Source: CAVRUF01 sp963716005 (GTDB taxonomy: Bacteria; Actinomycetota; Thermoleophilia; Gaiellales; Gaiellaceae). Taken from it: 64,000 bases of DNA. Shown here in pieces: positions 27,953 to 35,679 of the stretch (position 1 is its first letter; each line of letters starts with the position of its first letter). The stretch covers positions 1,364,001 through 1,428,000 of the forward strand of contig OY970285.1 in assembly GCA_963716005.1 (NCBI GenBank), given 5' to 3'. A program made the translations under genes and the position numbers. Under the pieces are notes generated by a model. That model did not search any database. It saw nothing but the letters and a program-made list of their open reading frames with translations, and was not told where the DNA came from.

Positions 27953-30409
27953 TCAGACGACGAGGTTCACGAGCTTGCGTGGAACGACGATCGCCTTCCG
28001 AAGTTCCTTGCCGTCAACAAGCTCTTGCACGCGTGGCAGCTCCCGCGCGGCCGCGACGAGCTCGTCCTCCGTGAGCGCGGCGCCGACCTCGACCCGGCCT
28101 CGCACCTTGCCGTTCACCTGGACGACGAGCACGAACGTGTCGTGCTCGAGGAGCGCCGGATCCGCCTTCGGCCAAGGCTCCTCCCAGAGCCGCTCGTGGC
28201 CCAGCTCGACCCACAGCTCCTCGGCGATGTGCGACGCATACGGCTGGATCAGGGACACGGCCGTCTCTGCCGCGAAGCGCCCGGCCGGGTCGCCCGGCGT
28301 CTTCGTGAGCTCGTTCACGAGCTCCATCACCGCGGCGATCGGTGTGTTCAGCGCGAAGCGCCGGCCGATGTCGTCGGTCACCTTCGCGATCGTCTCGTGC
28401 GCCTTCCGTGCGAGCGCCGTGTCGGGAACCGGCCCGTCCAGCGGAGGCTTCGCGCACTGCTCCATCACCGCGCGCCAGAGCCGGTGCAGGAAGCGGACGA
28501 TCCCCTCGAAGCCCGAGTCCTGCCACTCCGCGTCCTGCTCGACCGGCCCGATGAACAGCAGGTACATCCGCACCGCGTCGGCGCCGTAGCGGTCGACGTA
28601 CTCGTCCGGGGTGATCACGTTCCCCTTCGACTTGGACATCTTCGCGCCGTGCCGGTGCAGCATCCCCTGCGTGAAGAGTCGCGCGAACGGCTCGCGGAAC
28701 CCCACCAGGCCGAGCTCCTCCATCACCTTCGTGAAGAAGCGGGCGTACATGAGGTGGAGGATCGCGTGCTCGATCCCGCCGATGTACTGGTTGACCGGGA
28801 GCCAGAAATCGGCGATCGCGCGGTCGAACGGCGCGTTCGCGTTCTGCGAATCGGTGTAGCGGATGAAGTACCAGGACGAGTCGACGAACGTGTCCATCGT
28901 GTCGGTCTCGCGCTTCGCCTCGCCGCCGCAGTCCGGGCAGGTCGTGTTGACCCAGTCCTCCGCGGCCGCCAGCGGCGAGCGGCCCTTCGGCAGGTACTCG
29001 TCGACCTCGGGGAGCACGACGGGCAGCTGGTCGTCCGGCACGGCGACGATCCCGCACTCGGGGCAGTGGACGACCGGGATCGGGCAGCCCCAGTAGCGCT
29101 GGCGGGAGAGCAGCCAGTCGCGCAGCCGGTAGCCGACCTTCGCGTGGCCGCGGCCCTCGGACTCGAGCCAGCGGACGATCTGCTCCTTGCCCTCGGCCGC
29201 GGAGAGCCCGGTGAAGTCGCTCGAGTTGACGAGCACCTCGTTCTCGGAGTGCTCGATGAACGCGCCCTCCTGCGCCACCGGTCCGTCGGCGCCGTCGGCC
29301 GGCGCGACGACGGTCCGCACGGGCAGGTCGTACTTCTCCGCGAACGCGAAATCGCGCTCGTCGTGCGCGGGGACGCCCATGATCGCGCCGGTGCCGTACT
29401 CCATTAGCACGTAGTCGGCGACCCAGATCGGCATCCGCTCCCCGGTCGCGGGGTTCTCGACGTGGCGGCCCGTGAAGACGCCGTCCTTCTCCTTCTCCTC
29501 GCGCTCGACCGCGGTTCGCGCGCCGGAGTGGCGCACGTACTCGAGCACCTCGTGCTCCTGCTCGGTGCCCGCGACGAGCGCGGCGACGAGCGGATGCTCG
29601 GGCGCGAGCACGAAGAACGTGGCGCCGAAGATCGTGTCCGGGCGCGTCGTGAAGACCGGGACGTCCTTGTCGAGTTCGACGGAGTGGAAGAGCAGCTCGG
29701 CACCCTCGGAGCGGCCGATCCAGTTGCGCTGCATCGTCAGCACGCGCTCGGGCCAGGACTCGAGCAGGGACATCTCATCGAGCAGGACGTCCGCGTAGTC
29801 GGTGATCCGGAAGAACCACTGCTCGAGGTTCTTCGCCTCGACCTCGTGCCCGCAGCGCTCGCAGCGGCCGTCGATCACCTGCTCGTTCGCGAGGACGGTC
29901 TGGTCGTTCGGGCACCACTTGACCGGCGCCTCCTTGCGATAGGCGAGGCCGCGCTCGTAGAAGCGGAGGAAGAGCCATTGCGTCCAGCGGTAGTACTCGG
30001 GCTCGTGGGTGGAGAGGACGCGGTCCCAGTCGATCGCCCAGCCCATGCGCTCCATCTGCGCGCGGATCGACGCGATGTTCCGCTCGGTCACGTCGCGCGG
30101 GTGGCCGCCCTCGCGGATGGCGGCGTTCTCCGCCGGCAGGCCGAACGCGTCGAAGCCCATCGGGCGCAGGACGGCGGCCCCGTTGCGGCGGCGGAACTGC
30201 GCGACGATCTCGCCGAGCATGTAGTTGCGCACGTGCCCCATGTGGAGCTCGCCCGAGGGGTACGGGAGCATCTCGAGCACGTACGTCTTGGCGCCCATCT
30301 CGGGAGCACCGGGCTCACCGGGATTGGGGACGTGGAAGGCGCCCTCGCGCTTCCAGGTCTCCTGCCACTTGGGCTCGATCGTCTTCGGGTCGTACCGCTT
30401 CATGTCCAT
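27953..30409 (-). CDS. leuS: Leucyl-tRNA synthetase
   Basis: An 818-residue class I synthetase that charges tRNA-Leu. Visible: YPSGELHMGHVRNYM (HIGH motif), an editing domain between about 220 and 420 (VFTTRPDTIFGATF, GTGAIMGVPAHDERD), PIPVVHCPECG and GAKMSKSKGNVI (KMSKS). The zinc-type Cys pairs are CERCGHE and CPDCGGE. The start is ATG 30409, or ATG 30403 two codons in. A leader with a terminator lies directly upstream, so expression is probably attenuated. Confidence 0.96.
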   Translation of the reverse strand: MDMKRYDPKTIEPKWQETWKREGAFHVPNPGEPGAPEMGAKTYVLEMLPYPSGELHMGHVRNYMLGEIVAQFRRRNGAAVLRPMGFDAFGLPAENAAIREGGHPRDVTERNIASIRAQMERMGWAIDWDRVLSTHEPEYYRWTQWLFLRFYERGLAYRKEAPVKWCPNDQTVLANEQVIDGRCERCGHEVEAKNLEQWFFRITDYADVLLDEMSLLESWPERVLTMQRNWIGRSEGAELLFHSVELDKDVPVFTTRPDTIFGATFFVLAPEHPLVAALVAGTEQEHEVLEYVRHSGARTAVEREEKEKDGVFTGRHVENPATGERMPIWVADYVLMEYGTGAIMGVPAHDERDFAFAEKYDLPVRTVVAPADGADGPVAQEGAFIEHSENEVLVNSSDFTGLSAAEGKEQIVRWLESEGRGHAKVGYRLRDWLLSRQRYWGCPIPVVHCPECGIVAVPDDQLPVVLPEVDEYLPKGRSPLAAAEDWVNTTCPDCGGEAKRETDTMDTFVDSSWYFIRYTDSQNANAPFDRAIADFWLPVNQYIGGIEHAILHLMYARFFTKVMEELGLVGFREPFARLFTQGMLHRHGAKMSKSKGNVITPDEYVDRYGADAVRMYLLFIGPVEQDAEWQDSGFEGIVRFLHRLWRAVMEQCAKPPLDGPVPDTALARKAHETIAKVTDDIGRRFALNTPIAAVMELVNELTKTPGDPAGRFAAETAVSLIQPYASHIAEELWVELGHERLWEEPWPKADPALLEHDTFVLVVQVNGKVRGRVEVGAALTEDELVAAARELPRVQELVDGKELRKAIVVPRKLVNLVV

Positions 30410-30432
30410 TCGTCTATTCGTCTCCAGATACG

Positions 30433-30456
30433 AAAAAGCCTCTCGTCGGAGAGGCT
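30433..30456 (-). terminator. Rho-independent terminator in the leuS leader
   Basis: On the minus strand: AGCCTCTC-CGAC-GAGAGGCT followed by TTTTC. A perfect 8-bp stem with a tetraloop and a short U tract, upstream of leuS, so it is likely conditional. Confidence 0.8.
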
Positions 30457-30490
30457 CAGGGATGACTGGGCGACCGGCTGCTGCCGCTCG

Positions 30491-30529
30491 CTAGGTTCCC
30501 CTGAAGCTCGTAAGAGCGAGGCTCGTCAT
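30491..30529 (-). CDS. Putative leader peptide of leuS
   Basis: An ATG 8 bases after a TACACT box opens a 12-residue frame, MTSLALTSFRGT, ending in TAG. With a start so close to the -10 box the transcript would be nearly leaderless. It has only two Leu codons (CTC, CTT), fewer than a classical leucine leader, so its sensing role is uncertain. Confidence 0.35.
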   Translation of the reverse strand: MTSLALTSFRGT

Positions 30530-30546
30530 CTGGTCCGAGTGTAGCG

Positions 30547-30656
30547 GAGCCCGATTTCGGCGTCTCCCCGGGGACCCCGGTTAGGGCACCCCTCGTGCCT
30601 GAGCGTATCGCGCGAATTCGCGCGTGTGGTGCGCGGAACGTGTCGGATCTGTGCCG
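30547..30656 (-). repeat. Dispersed intergenic repeat, copy B (upstream of the leuS leader)
   Basis: The core (30602-30656) reads AGCGTATCGCGCGAATTCGC, then GCGTGTGGTGCGCGGAACG, ending CTGTGCCGG on the plus strand. Homology to copy C continues leftward to 30547 through a CCCCGGGGACCCCGG palindrome and GAGCCCGA. It ends just before the leuS -10 box. The rest of the 30544-30679 gap holds nothing else I can name. Confidence 0.7.
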
Positions 30657-30679
30657 GACGATCCCCAGGCGTCAGGCGG

Positions 30680-31843
30680 CTACTTCGGCGCGGGCGGTGC
30701 GGTGCGGGGGGCGCCGGGACGCGGCTGGTCCAGAACCCGGGCCTCGATCCGCCGGCGGCGCGTGCGGAGCAGGATCCACGCCAGGATCGCCAGCACGATC
30801 AGCGGACTCGCCGCGATGAAAACGAGTAGCGCGACGGTGCCCGCGGCGGCGAGGAAGGCGAACCCGTCGTCGACGGCTCCCGCTACCCCGCCCTCGTCCT
30901 TCGAGCCGGCTGGCGCCGAGCCCGTGCGGAGCGTGAGCGCCAGCTCGGCGTTCGCGGCTTGCTTGGCGAGGAGAGCCCGGACGCGGCGCACCTCGCGCAG
31001 GTCGGCGCGGTTCCCGGCGAGACGCAGCTCCGTCAGGAGCTTCTCTTCCGCGGTGAGCGTGCCGCTCGCCAGCCGCAGCTCGTCGGCCTCGATCGCGCGC
31101 TGGATGCGGTCGACCTGCTTCGCGCGCGCGTCGAGCCGCCCCTGGAGGTCGACGGTCTGCACGTTCTGGTGCGTGATCGTCCCGAGCGCGGACAGCCGCA
31201 CGACCGCGTCCTCGACCTTCCCGACCGGGATGCTCAGGCTGAGACGCGCCTCGCCGGTGGAGCCATCGGTGTCGACGTTCGATGCGGCGACATGGCCGCC
31301 CAGCTCAGTCGTCAGGGCAAGCGCGGCGTTCGTCGCGTCGGAGAGCGCGTCGGCGTCCGGCACGCGGATCGCCATCGTCATCTTCACGTCCTGCGCACGG
31401 CCCGACGGCGCGGTCTCGAAAATCGTGCTCGGTTTGGACGCCCGGGCAGCGTCCTGCGCGGCTTCAAGCGGAACCGCATCGTTGGCGTGCATGCTTTCGG
31501 TCTGCTGCGCCGACCGTTCCTTGAGGAACGACATGCCTTCCCGCTCGGCGGGAACGGCTCCGGTGTCGCCTGCGCCGCCCCGCAACGCGACCGCGCCGAC
31601 CACCGCGACGAGCACCGCCACGAGCGCGACGGCGACGAGCCGTCGCCGGGTCACGAACACCCGTCGCGGCGAAACGGGGTCGCAGATCATCCGCACGCGC
31701 TCGCGCAGCGCCAGCGGCGCCTCGGCCATCCCGCCGCGCAACTCGCGGACGAGTCCTTGCAGGATCGCCTCCTGCGCCGTCTCCGGCGCGAAGCCGGCGA
31801 GCAGACGCTCGAGCCGTGCGGGTTCGATCTCAGGCGATCGCAT
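30680..31843 (-). CDS. DUF4349-like membrane protein, probable partner of the ECF sigma factor
   Basis: A 387-residue protein. Residues 1-55 are helical and acidic/basic, like a cytoplasmic anti-sigma region (ARLERLLAGFAPETAQEAILQ). A membrane helix follows (RRRLVAVALVAVLVAVVGAVAL), then an outer domain with DUF4349 traits (TMAIRVPDADALSDATN, LGGHVAASNVDTDGSTGEARLSLSIPV). A coiled coil (VDLQGRLDARAKQVDRIQ) and a C-terminal membrane helix (FLAAAGTVALLVFIAASPLIVLAILAWIL) end the protein. Its ATG overlaps the sigma gene by 14 bp. An anti-sigma role is inferred from topology and position. Confidence 0.75.
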   Translation of the reverse strand: MRSPEIEPARLERLLAGFAPETAQEAILQGLVRELRGGMAEAPLALRERVRMICDPVSPRRVFVTRRRLVAVALVAVLVAVVGAVALRGGAGDTGAVPAEREGMSFLKERSAQQTESMHANDAVPLEAAQDAARASKPSTIFETAPSGRAQDVKMTMAIRVPDADALSDATNAALALTTELGGHVAASNVDTDGSTGEARLSLSIPVGKVEDAVVRLSALGTITHQNVQTVDLQGRLDARAKQVDRIQRAIEADELRLASGTLTAEEKLLTELRLAGNRADLREVRRVRALLAKQAANAELALTLRTGSAPAGSKDEGGVAGAVDDGFAFLAAAGTVALLVFIAASPLIVLAILAWILLRTRRRRIEARVLDQPRPGAPRTAPPAPK

Positions 31844-32360
31844 GGGATTCCATCCTTTCTCCGAGCTTGCCCAACGCGCGTGAAAGCCGCATCGAGCAGG
31901 CGGTCCGTCCAATTCCGAGCACGCGCGCGGCGGTGTCGGCGTCCATCTCGAGAACGATCCGCAGCACGATCACCTCGCGCTCGCCGGCGCTCAGCGTCGC
32001 CAGCGCGGCGGCGAGCTCGGGCGAGAAGCCGACCGGCTCCAGATCCTCGACGTGCGACTCCTCGGCGGCGTAGCGCTGCTCGCGCCCGCGCCGCCGGGAC
32101 TCCGAGCGGAAGTGATCGAGCGCGACGCGCCGTGCGACGGCACAGAGCCAGGGCAGCTCAGGCCCGCGCCGCGGGTCGTATCGCTTCCACCGTCGCAGCG
32201 CGCGCTCGAACGTCTCCGCCGTCAGGTCGTCCGCAAGCCCCGTGTCGCCGGTGAAGAAGACGAGGAACCGGCGCACGTCGTCGAGGTGCTCCTCGGCGAC
32301 CTCGGCGAACGGCCTCCGACTCGCGCGACCCCCGACCCAGGGCGATGCGAACGCGTTCAT
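31830..32360 (-). CDS. ECF-type RNA polymerase sigma factor
   Basis: A 176-residue sigma-70 family protein. Region 2 spans about 20-85 (VRRFLVFFTGDTGLADDLTAETFERALRRW, LPWLCAVARRVALDHFR) and region 4 about 115-170 (LATLSAGEREVIVLRIVLEMDADTAARVLGIG). It would direct polymerase to stress or envelope promoters together with the membrane partner encoded downstream. The 96 bp upstream (to tRNA-Ala) contains TGTGAC, 18 bases, CGTAGT, which could be an autoregulated promoter; weak. Confidence 0.93.
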   Translation of the reverse strand: MNAFASPWVGGRASRRPFAEVAEEHLDDVRRFLVFFTGDTGLADDLTAETFERALRRWKRYDPRRGPELPWLCAVARRVALDHFRSESRRRGREQRYAAEESHVEDLEPVGFSPELAAALATLSAGEREVIVLRIVLEMDADTAARVLGIGRTACSMRLSRALGKLGERMESHAIA

Positions 32361-32419
32361 ATCCGTACTACGCCACAGATCGGGTCACGCGTCACACTCA
32401 TGCCGCTTCGACCGCCCCG

Positions 32420-32449
32420 GGTTCCGCATTGTTCCGCCGCCGCGGAACC
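32420..32449 (-). terminator. Hairpin downstream of tRNA-Ala
   Basis: GGTTCCGC and GCGGAACC form a perfect 8-bp stem around a 14-base loop, 8 bases after the tRNA 3' end. No T tract follows, so it may be a processing or factor-dependent termination signal. Confidence 0.45.
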
Positions 32450-32456
32450 GATCGAG

Positions 32457-32529
32457 TGGAGCCAGCGGGATTCGAACCCGCGACCTTCTGGCTGCCAGCC
32501 AGACGCTCTCCCAGCTGAGCTATGGCCCC
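32457..32529 (-). tRNA. tRNA-Ala, anticodon GGC
   Basis: A 73-nt cloverleaf. Acceptor GGGGCCA pairs with TGGCTCC, discriminator A. The anticodon loop CTGGCAG is held by TCTGG/CCAGA, giving GGC (reads GCC). The T loop is GGTTCGAATCC. The 3' CCA is not encoded. It starts 12 bases after rsfS; TAACCT at the rsfS stop could be its own -10 box. Confidence 0.96.
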
Positions 32530-32541
32530 GTGGGTGAAAGG

Positions 32542-32921
32542 TTAGCGCGCGGCCGCGATCTCGACCGACGGGACGTCGCCCCAGAGCTCCTCGAGGCGGT
32601 AGAAGTCCCGCGCCTCCTGCGTGAACACGTGCAGGACGACGTCGAGGTAGTCGGCGAGGATCCAGGATCCGGGCGAGACGCCCGCCACGTTGCGCGGGAT
32701 CAGCTCCTCGTCCTGCTTCATGCGGAAGTGCACCTCGTCGTAGATCGACTTCGTCTGGCGCGCGTTCGCGCCCGTGCAGATGACGAAGTAGTCCGTGTAC
32801 GAGCACACGGGCCGCATATCGAGGATCGTCGTGTCGGTCGCCAGCTTTTCCTGGGCGATCCCGGCGATCCGCTGGGCGTAGTCGAGCGGCGTCAGAGGGC
32901 CGCTGGCTTCGAAGGGAACAT
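32542..32921 (-). CDS. rsfS: Ribosomal silencing factor RsfS (probable frame break near 32898)
   Basis: RsfS binds L14 and keeps 50S subunits from joining in starved cells. Visible: the family core DYAQRIAGIAQEKLATDTTILDMRPV, CSYTDYFVICTGANARQTKSI, GSWILADYLDVVLHVF and the end FYRLEELWGD. The core has no good start in its own frame before the nadD stop. ATG 32921 in another frame gives MFPSKPAA and joins it as MFPSKPAAPLTPLDYAQ if one C is added to the CCC run at 32897-32899. I place the start there. Confidence 0.85.
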
Positions 32922-32925
32922 CTGC

Positions 32926-33531
32926 CTACAGGGTAGCTCGATAGAGACCGAGCTCGCCGATGATCTGCGCGACCGCTTCGGGGACGAGGTCGTCCACCAG
33001 CTCGCCGCGGGCGACGCGCTCACGGATGTCGCGCGAGGACACCGGGAGCGGGTCGAGCTCGAACTCGACGATCCGGTCCGGTCGTGCCAGGCGTTCCTCC
33101 GCCGCGTCGACGCGCGCACGGTCGGTCCCGGGCCGGGTCGCAACCGCGAGACGGACGGCGTCGAGGATGGCGTGTGGCTCCCGCCAGTCGGGGAAGTCGG
33201 CGAACTCGTCGGCGCCGACGACGAACACGACGTCGCCGTAGCGCTCGCTCGCCCAGCGGGCGGTGTCGACCGTGTACGACGGGCCCTCCTGGTCGAGCTC
33301 GCGTCGCGAGAGCTCCACGCCGGGGAGGTCCGCGAACGCGGCCGCGGCCAGGCGGAACCGCGTCTCGGCGTCCGTCTCGACCGGCTTGTGCGGCGCCTCG
33401 CCGACGACGACCACGATCAGACGCTCGAGCCCGAGCGCCTCGACCGCCCGGCGTGCGAGCGCCACATGCCCGTTGTGCGGCGGGTCGAACGTGCCACCGA
33501 GGAGCCCTACGGCCACGGCCGTTCCAGCCAT
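32926..33531 (-). CDS. nadD: Nicotinate-nucleotide adenylyltransferase
   Basis: A 201-residue nucleotidyltransferase making nicotinic acid adenine dinucleotide in NAD synthesis. Visible: LLGGTFDPPHNGHVALA (GTFDPxHxGH), VVVGEAPHKP, FVVGADEFADFPDW and PLPVSSRDIRERVARG (the SSTxIR-type motif). ATG 33531 is chosen for the normal N-terminus. Its TAG is in frame with the following rsfS core. Repeat copy C lies directly upstream. Confidence 0.94.
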   Translation of the reverse strand: MAGTAVAVGLLGGTFDPPHNGHVALARRAVEALGLERLIVVVVGEAPHKPVETDAETRFRLAAAAFADLPGVELSRRELDQEGPSYTVDTARWASERYGDVVFVVGADEFADFPDWREPHAILDAVRLAVATRPGTDRARVDAAEERLARPDRIVEFELDPLPVSSRDIRERVARGELVDDLVPEAVAQIIGELGLYRATL

Positions 33532-33538
33532 GTCCAGC

Positions 33539-33649
33539 GAGCCCGACTTGGTGCTCCCCCGGGGGACCCCCCTGTGCAGCACCCCCAGGTTCGAGCGTAA
33601 CTCCGAAATGCGCGCGTGTGGTGCGCGGGACTGTGCCGAATCAGTGCCG
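33539..33649 (-). repeat. Dispersed intergenic repeat, copy C (upstream of nadD)
   Basis: The core (33594-33649) shares GCGCGTGTGGTGCGCGG exactly with copy B. The left extension (GAGCCCGA, CCCCCGGGGGACCCCC, GCACCCCC) also aligns with B, so B and C are homologous over about 110 bases. It fills almost the whole obgE-nadD gap and ends 8 bases before the nadD ATG. Confidence 0.75.
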
Positions 33650-33658
33650 AGCCGCCCA

Positions 33659-34864
33659 TCAGTACGTGAACGTCTCCTCGCCCACGGTGACCGCGTCGCC
33701 CGGCTTCGCGCCGGCGGTGCGCAGGGCCTCGCGGAGCATGTCCGGATCCAGCTCCGCCGCCGCCGGGCCGGTCACGCGATAGCCGCGGTCGGTGCGGAAG
33801 ATCCGGTACGGCCGCCGGCGCGGCGGCTTCGGGCGATAGACGAGGAAATCGGCGAGCTCGTCGTCCGCGGGGGCCCTCGGCTCCAGCGTGGGAGCTTCGG
33901 CCGGAACGTGCTCGAACAGCGCGCGCCGCAGGTCGTCGATCCCGGCGCCCGTCGCAGCCGAGACCGCGACGACGTCCACAACGCGCGGATCCGAAACCGG
34001 AAACCCGATCGCCTCGGGCAGCAGGTCGAGCTTGTTCAGCACGACGATCTGCGGTCGCCCCGCGAGCCCGGCGCCGTACGCGGCCAGCTCGCGGTCGATC
34101 GCGTGGAACTGCTCCGCGACGTCCTCGGTCACGTCGATCACGTGCAGGAAGAGCCGTGCGCGCTCGAGGTGCGCGAGAAACTCGTGCCCGAGGCCGATCC
34201 CCTCGCTCGCCCCCTCGACGAGCCCCGGCACGTCCGCCACCGTGAGCTGCCGTCCGTCGCCCGCCTCCACGGTGCCGAGCACCGGCGCGAGCGTCGTGAA
34301 CGGGTACTCAGCCACCTTCGGCTTCGCGTTCGAGATGCGGCGCAGAAGTGACGACTTGCCAGCGTTCGGGAAGCCGAGCAGCGCTGCGTCGGCGAGGAGC
34401 TTCAGCCGCAGCTCGTACGTTCCCTCCTCCGCCGCCTGGCCGACCTCGGCGAGGCGCGGTGCCTGCTCGGTCGGCGTCGCGAAGCGCTTGTTGCCGTGCC
34501 CGCCGAGCCCGCCGCGCGCCAGGAGCGCCCGCGCGCCCGGGTGCGCGAGATCGGCGATCAGCCGACCCTCATCGTCGAACACCTGCGTCCCGACGGGGAC
34601 GTGGAGCTCGATCGACTCGCCCTCGGCGCCGCGCTTGTTCGAGCCTTCGCCGTGGCGGCCGCGCTTTGCCTCGAAGTGGTGCTTGCGGGAGAAGAACGAG
34701 AGATCGCGCCGGTCCGGGTCCGCGAGCAGCACGACGTCGCCGCCCTTGCCTCCGTCGCCGCCGTCGGGACCGCCCTTCGGGACGTACTTCTCCCGACGGA
34801 AGCTCAGGCAGCCGTCACCGCCGCGGCCACCCACGACGTTGATGCGCGCGCGATCGTGGAACAC
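33659..34864 (-). CDS. obgE: GTPase Obg/CgtA
   Basis: A 401-residue GTPase for 50S assembly and stress control. The Gly-rich Obg fold (GGRGGDGCLSFRREKYVPKGGPDGGDGGKGG) is followed by the G domain (GFPNAGKSSLL, DVPGLVEGA, LNKLDLLPEA) and a C-terminal OCT domain (YRPKPPRRRPYRIFRTDRGYRVTGP). GTG 34864 is the start. It follows rplU-rpmA, the standard order. Confidence 0.96.
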   Translation of the reverse strand: MFHDRARINVVGGRGGDGCLSFRREKYVPKGGPDGGDGGKGGDVVLLADPDRRDLSFFSRKHHFEAKRGRHGEGSNKRGAEGESIELHVPVGTQVFDDEGRLIADLAHPGARALLARGGLGGHGNKRFATPTEQAPRLAEVGQAAEEGTYELRLKLLADAALLGFPNAGKSSLLRRISNAKPKVAEYPFTTLAPVLGTVEAGDGRQLTVADVPGLVEGASEGIGLGHEFLAHLERARLFLHVIDVTEDVAEQFHAIDRELAAYGAGLAGRPQIVVLNKLDLLPEAIGFPVSDPRVVDVVAVSAATGAGIDDLRRALFEHVPAEAPTLEPRAPADDELADFLVYRPKPPRRRPYRIFRTDRGYRVTGPAAAELDPDMLREALRTAGAKPGDAVTVGEETFTY

Positions 34865-34884
34865 CGGGCTAACGCCCCGCTCGG

Positions 34885-35130
34885 CTAGACGACCGAGACG
34901 GTGCGGCCCGAGGCCGACGTGCGGAACGAGACGCGCCCGTCGCGGGTCGCAAAGATCGTGTGGTCGCGGCCCAGGCCGGTGCCCTCGCCGGCGCGGAACC
35001 TCGTGCCGCGCTGCCGGACGATGATCATCCCGCCCGTGATCTCCTGGCCGTCGAACATCTTGACGCCGAGCCGCTTGGACTCGGAGTCGCGCCCGTTCTT
35101 GGAGGAGCCGAGTCCCTTCTTGTGCGCCAT
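34885..35130 (-). CDS. rpmA: 50S ribosomal protein L27
   Basis: An 81-residue protein with the normal start MAHKKGLGSSKNGRDS and GGMIIVRQRGTRF. Its N-terminus reaches the peptidyl-transferase centre. There is no cleavable leader of the Firmicutes type. The ATG shares one base with the rplU stop (TAATG). Confidence 0.96.
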   Translation of the reverse strand: MAHKKGLGSSKNGRDSESKRLGVKMFDGQEITGGMIIVRQRGTRFRAGEGTGLGRDHTIFATRDGRVSFRTSASGRTVSVV

Positions 35131-35627
35131 TACTCGTCCTTCCCTTCGGTCTTCTTCGCAGCGGGCTTGCGGGCCGGAGCCTTCGGCTTCGCTGCGGTCT
35201 TCGGCTTCGCCGCGGCCTTGGGCTTCGCGGCGGGCTTGCGGGCCGGAGCCTTCGGCTTCGCTGCGGCCTTCGGCTTCTCCTCCGCGGTCTCGGCCTTCTT
35301 CGCCGGGGCGCGCTTCGGAGCTGCGGCGCCGATCGACGTGATCTCGATCTTCGAGAGCCTCGAGCGATGGCCGTTGCGGCGCCGGTAGCCGGTGCGCTGG
35401 CGGTGCTTGCCGACCACGACCTTCTTGCCGAGCAGATGCTCGACCACGATCGCCTGGACTGCGACCTTCGCGTCGGCGCCGAGCTTCACGTCGCCGTCGC
35501 CTCCCACCAGGAGGACGTCAGGCGAGAACGTCGCGCCCTCGTCGTGCGGAACCCGGTCCACGAGCAGCCATTCGCCCTCGCGGACGCGATGCTGCTTGCC
35601 TGAGAGTGCGATCACTGCGTAGGTCAT
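35130..35627 (-). CDS. rplU: 50S ribosomal protein L21 with a Lys/Ala/Pro-rich tail
   Basis: A 165-residue protein. Residues 1-102 are a normal L21 (YAVIALSGKQHRVREGEWLLVDR, KVVVGKHRQRTGYRRRNGHR). The last 60 or so are a low-complexity basic tail built from PKAPARKPAAKPKAAAK-like units, two nearly exact copies. Such tails occur in some actinobacterial L21 proteins; they are probably disordered and RNA-binding. Preceded by a strong hairpin in the leader. Confidence 0.95.
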   Translation of the reverse strand: MTYAVIALSGKQHRVREGEWLLVDRVPHDEGATFSPDVLLVGGDGDVKLGADAKVAVQAIVVEHLLGKKVVVGKHRQRTGYRRRNGHRSRLSKIEITSIGAAAPKRAPAKKAETAEEKPKAAAKPKAPARKPAAKPKAAAKPKTAAKPKAPARKPAAKKTEGKDE

Positions 35628-35644
35628 GGTCTGCTCCGTAGAAC

Positions 35645-35664
35645 GAGCGGGCTCACGCCCGCTC
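35645..35664 (-). promoter_or_regulatory. GNRA-capped hairpin in the rplU leader
   Basis: The RNA reads GAGCGGGC-GUGA-GCCCGCUC, a perfect 8-bp stem with a GNRA tetraloop, ending 17 bases before the rplU ATG. No U tract follows, so it is more likely a leader or protein-binding structure than a terminator. A TAGACT (35678-35673) just upstream could be a -10 box for rplU-rpmA-obgE. Confidence 0.5.
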
Positions 35665-35679
35665 AGCCGAAAAGTCTAG

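Larger units (their letters stand above)
30411..30543 (-). promoter_or_regulatory. Putative leuS attenuator leader
   Basis: On the minus strand: -10-like TACACT (30543-30538), a 12-codon uORF (30529-30491), then a terminator hairpin (30456-30433) about 25 bases before leuS. TCAGGG inside the uORF region (about 30503-30498) can pair with CCCTGA just before the terminator; the pairing extends through GAGCTTCAGGG against CCCTGAGCCTC, so it would compete with the terminator's 5' arm. That fits transcription attenuation linked to translation of the uORF. I found no full T-box consensus, though GGGGAACC is reminiscent of one. Pairings were read by eye. Confidence 0.55.

Noticed and set aside
30411..30543. 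Classical T-box riboswitch
   Set aside because: Only GGGGAACC recalls the T-box sequence; the leader is short and a specifier loop could not be assigned. Kept as an undefined attenuator.
35150..35300. Short tandem repeats as a CRISPR array or minisatellite
   Set aside because: They encode the Lys/Ala/Pro tail of L21 in frame and have no spacers.
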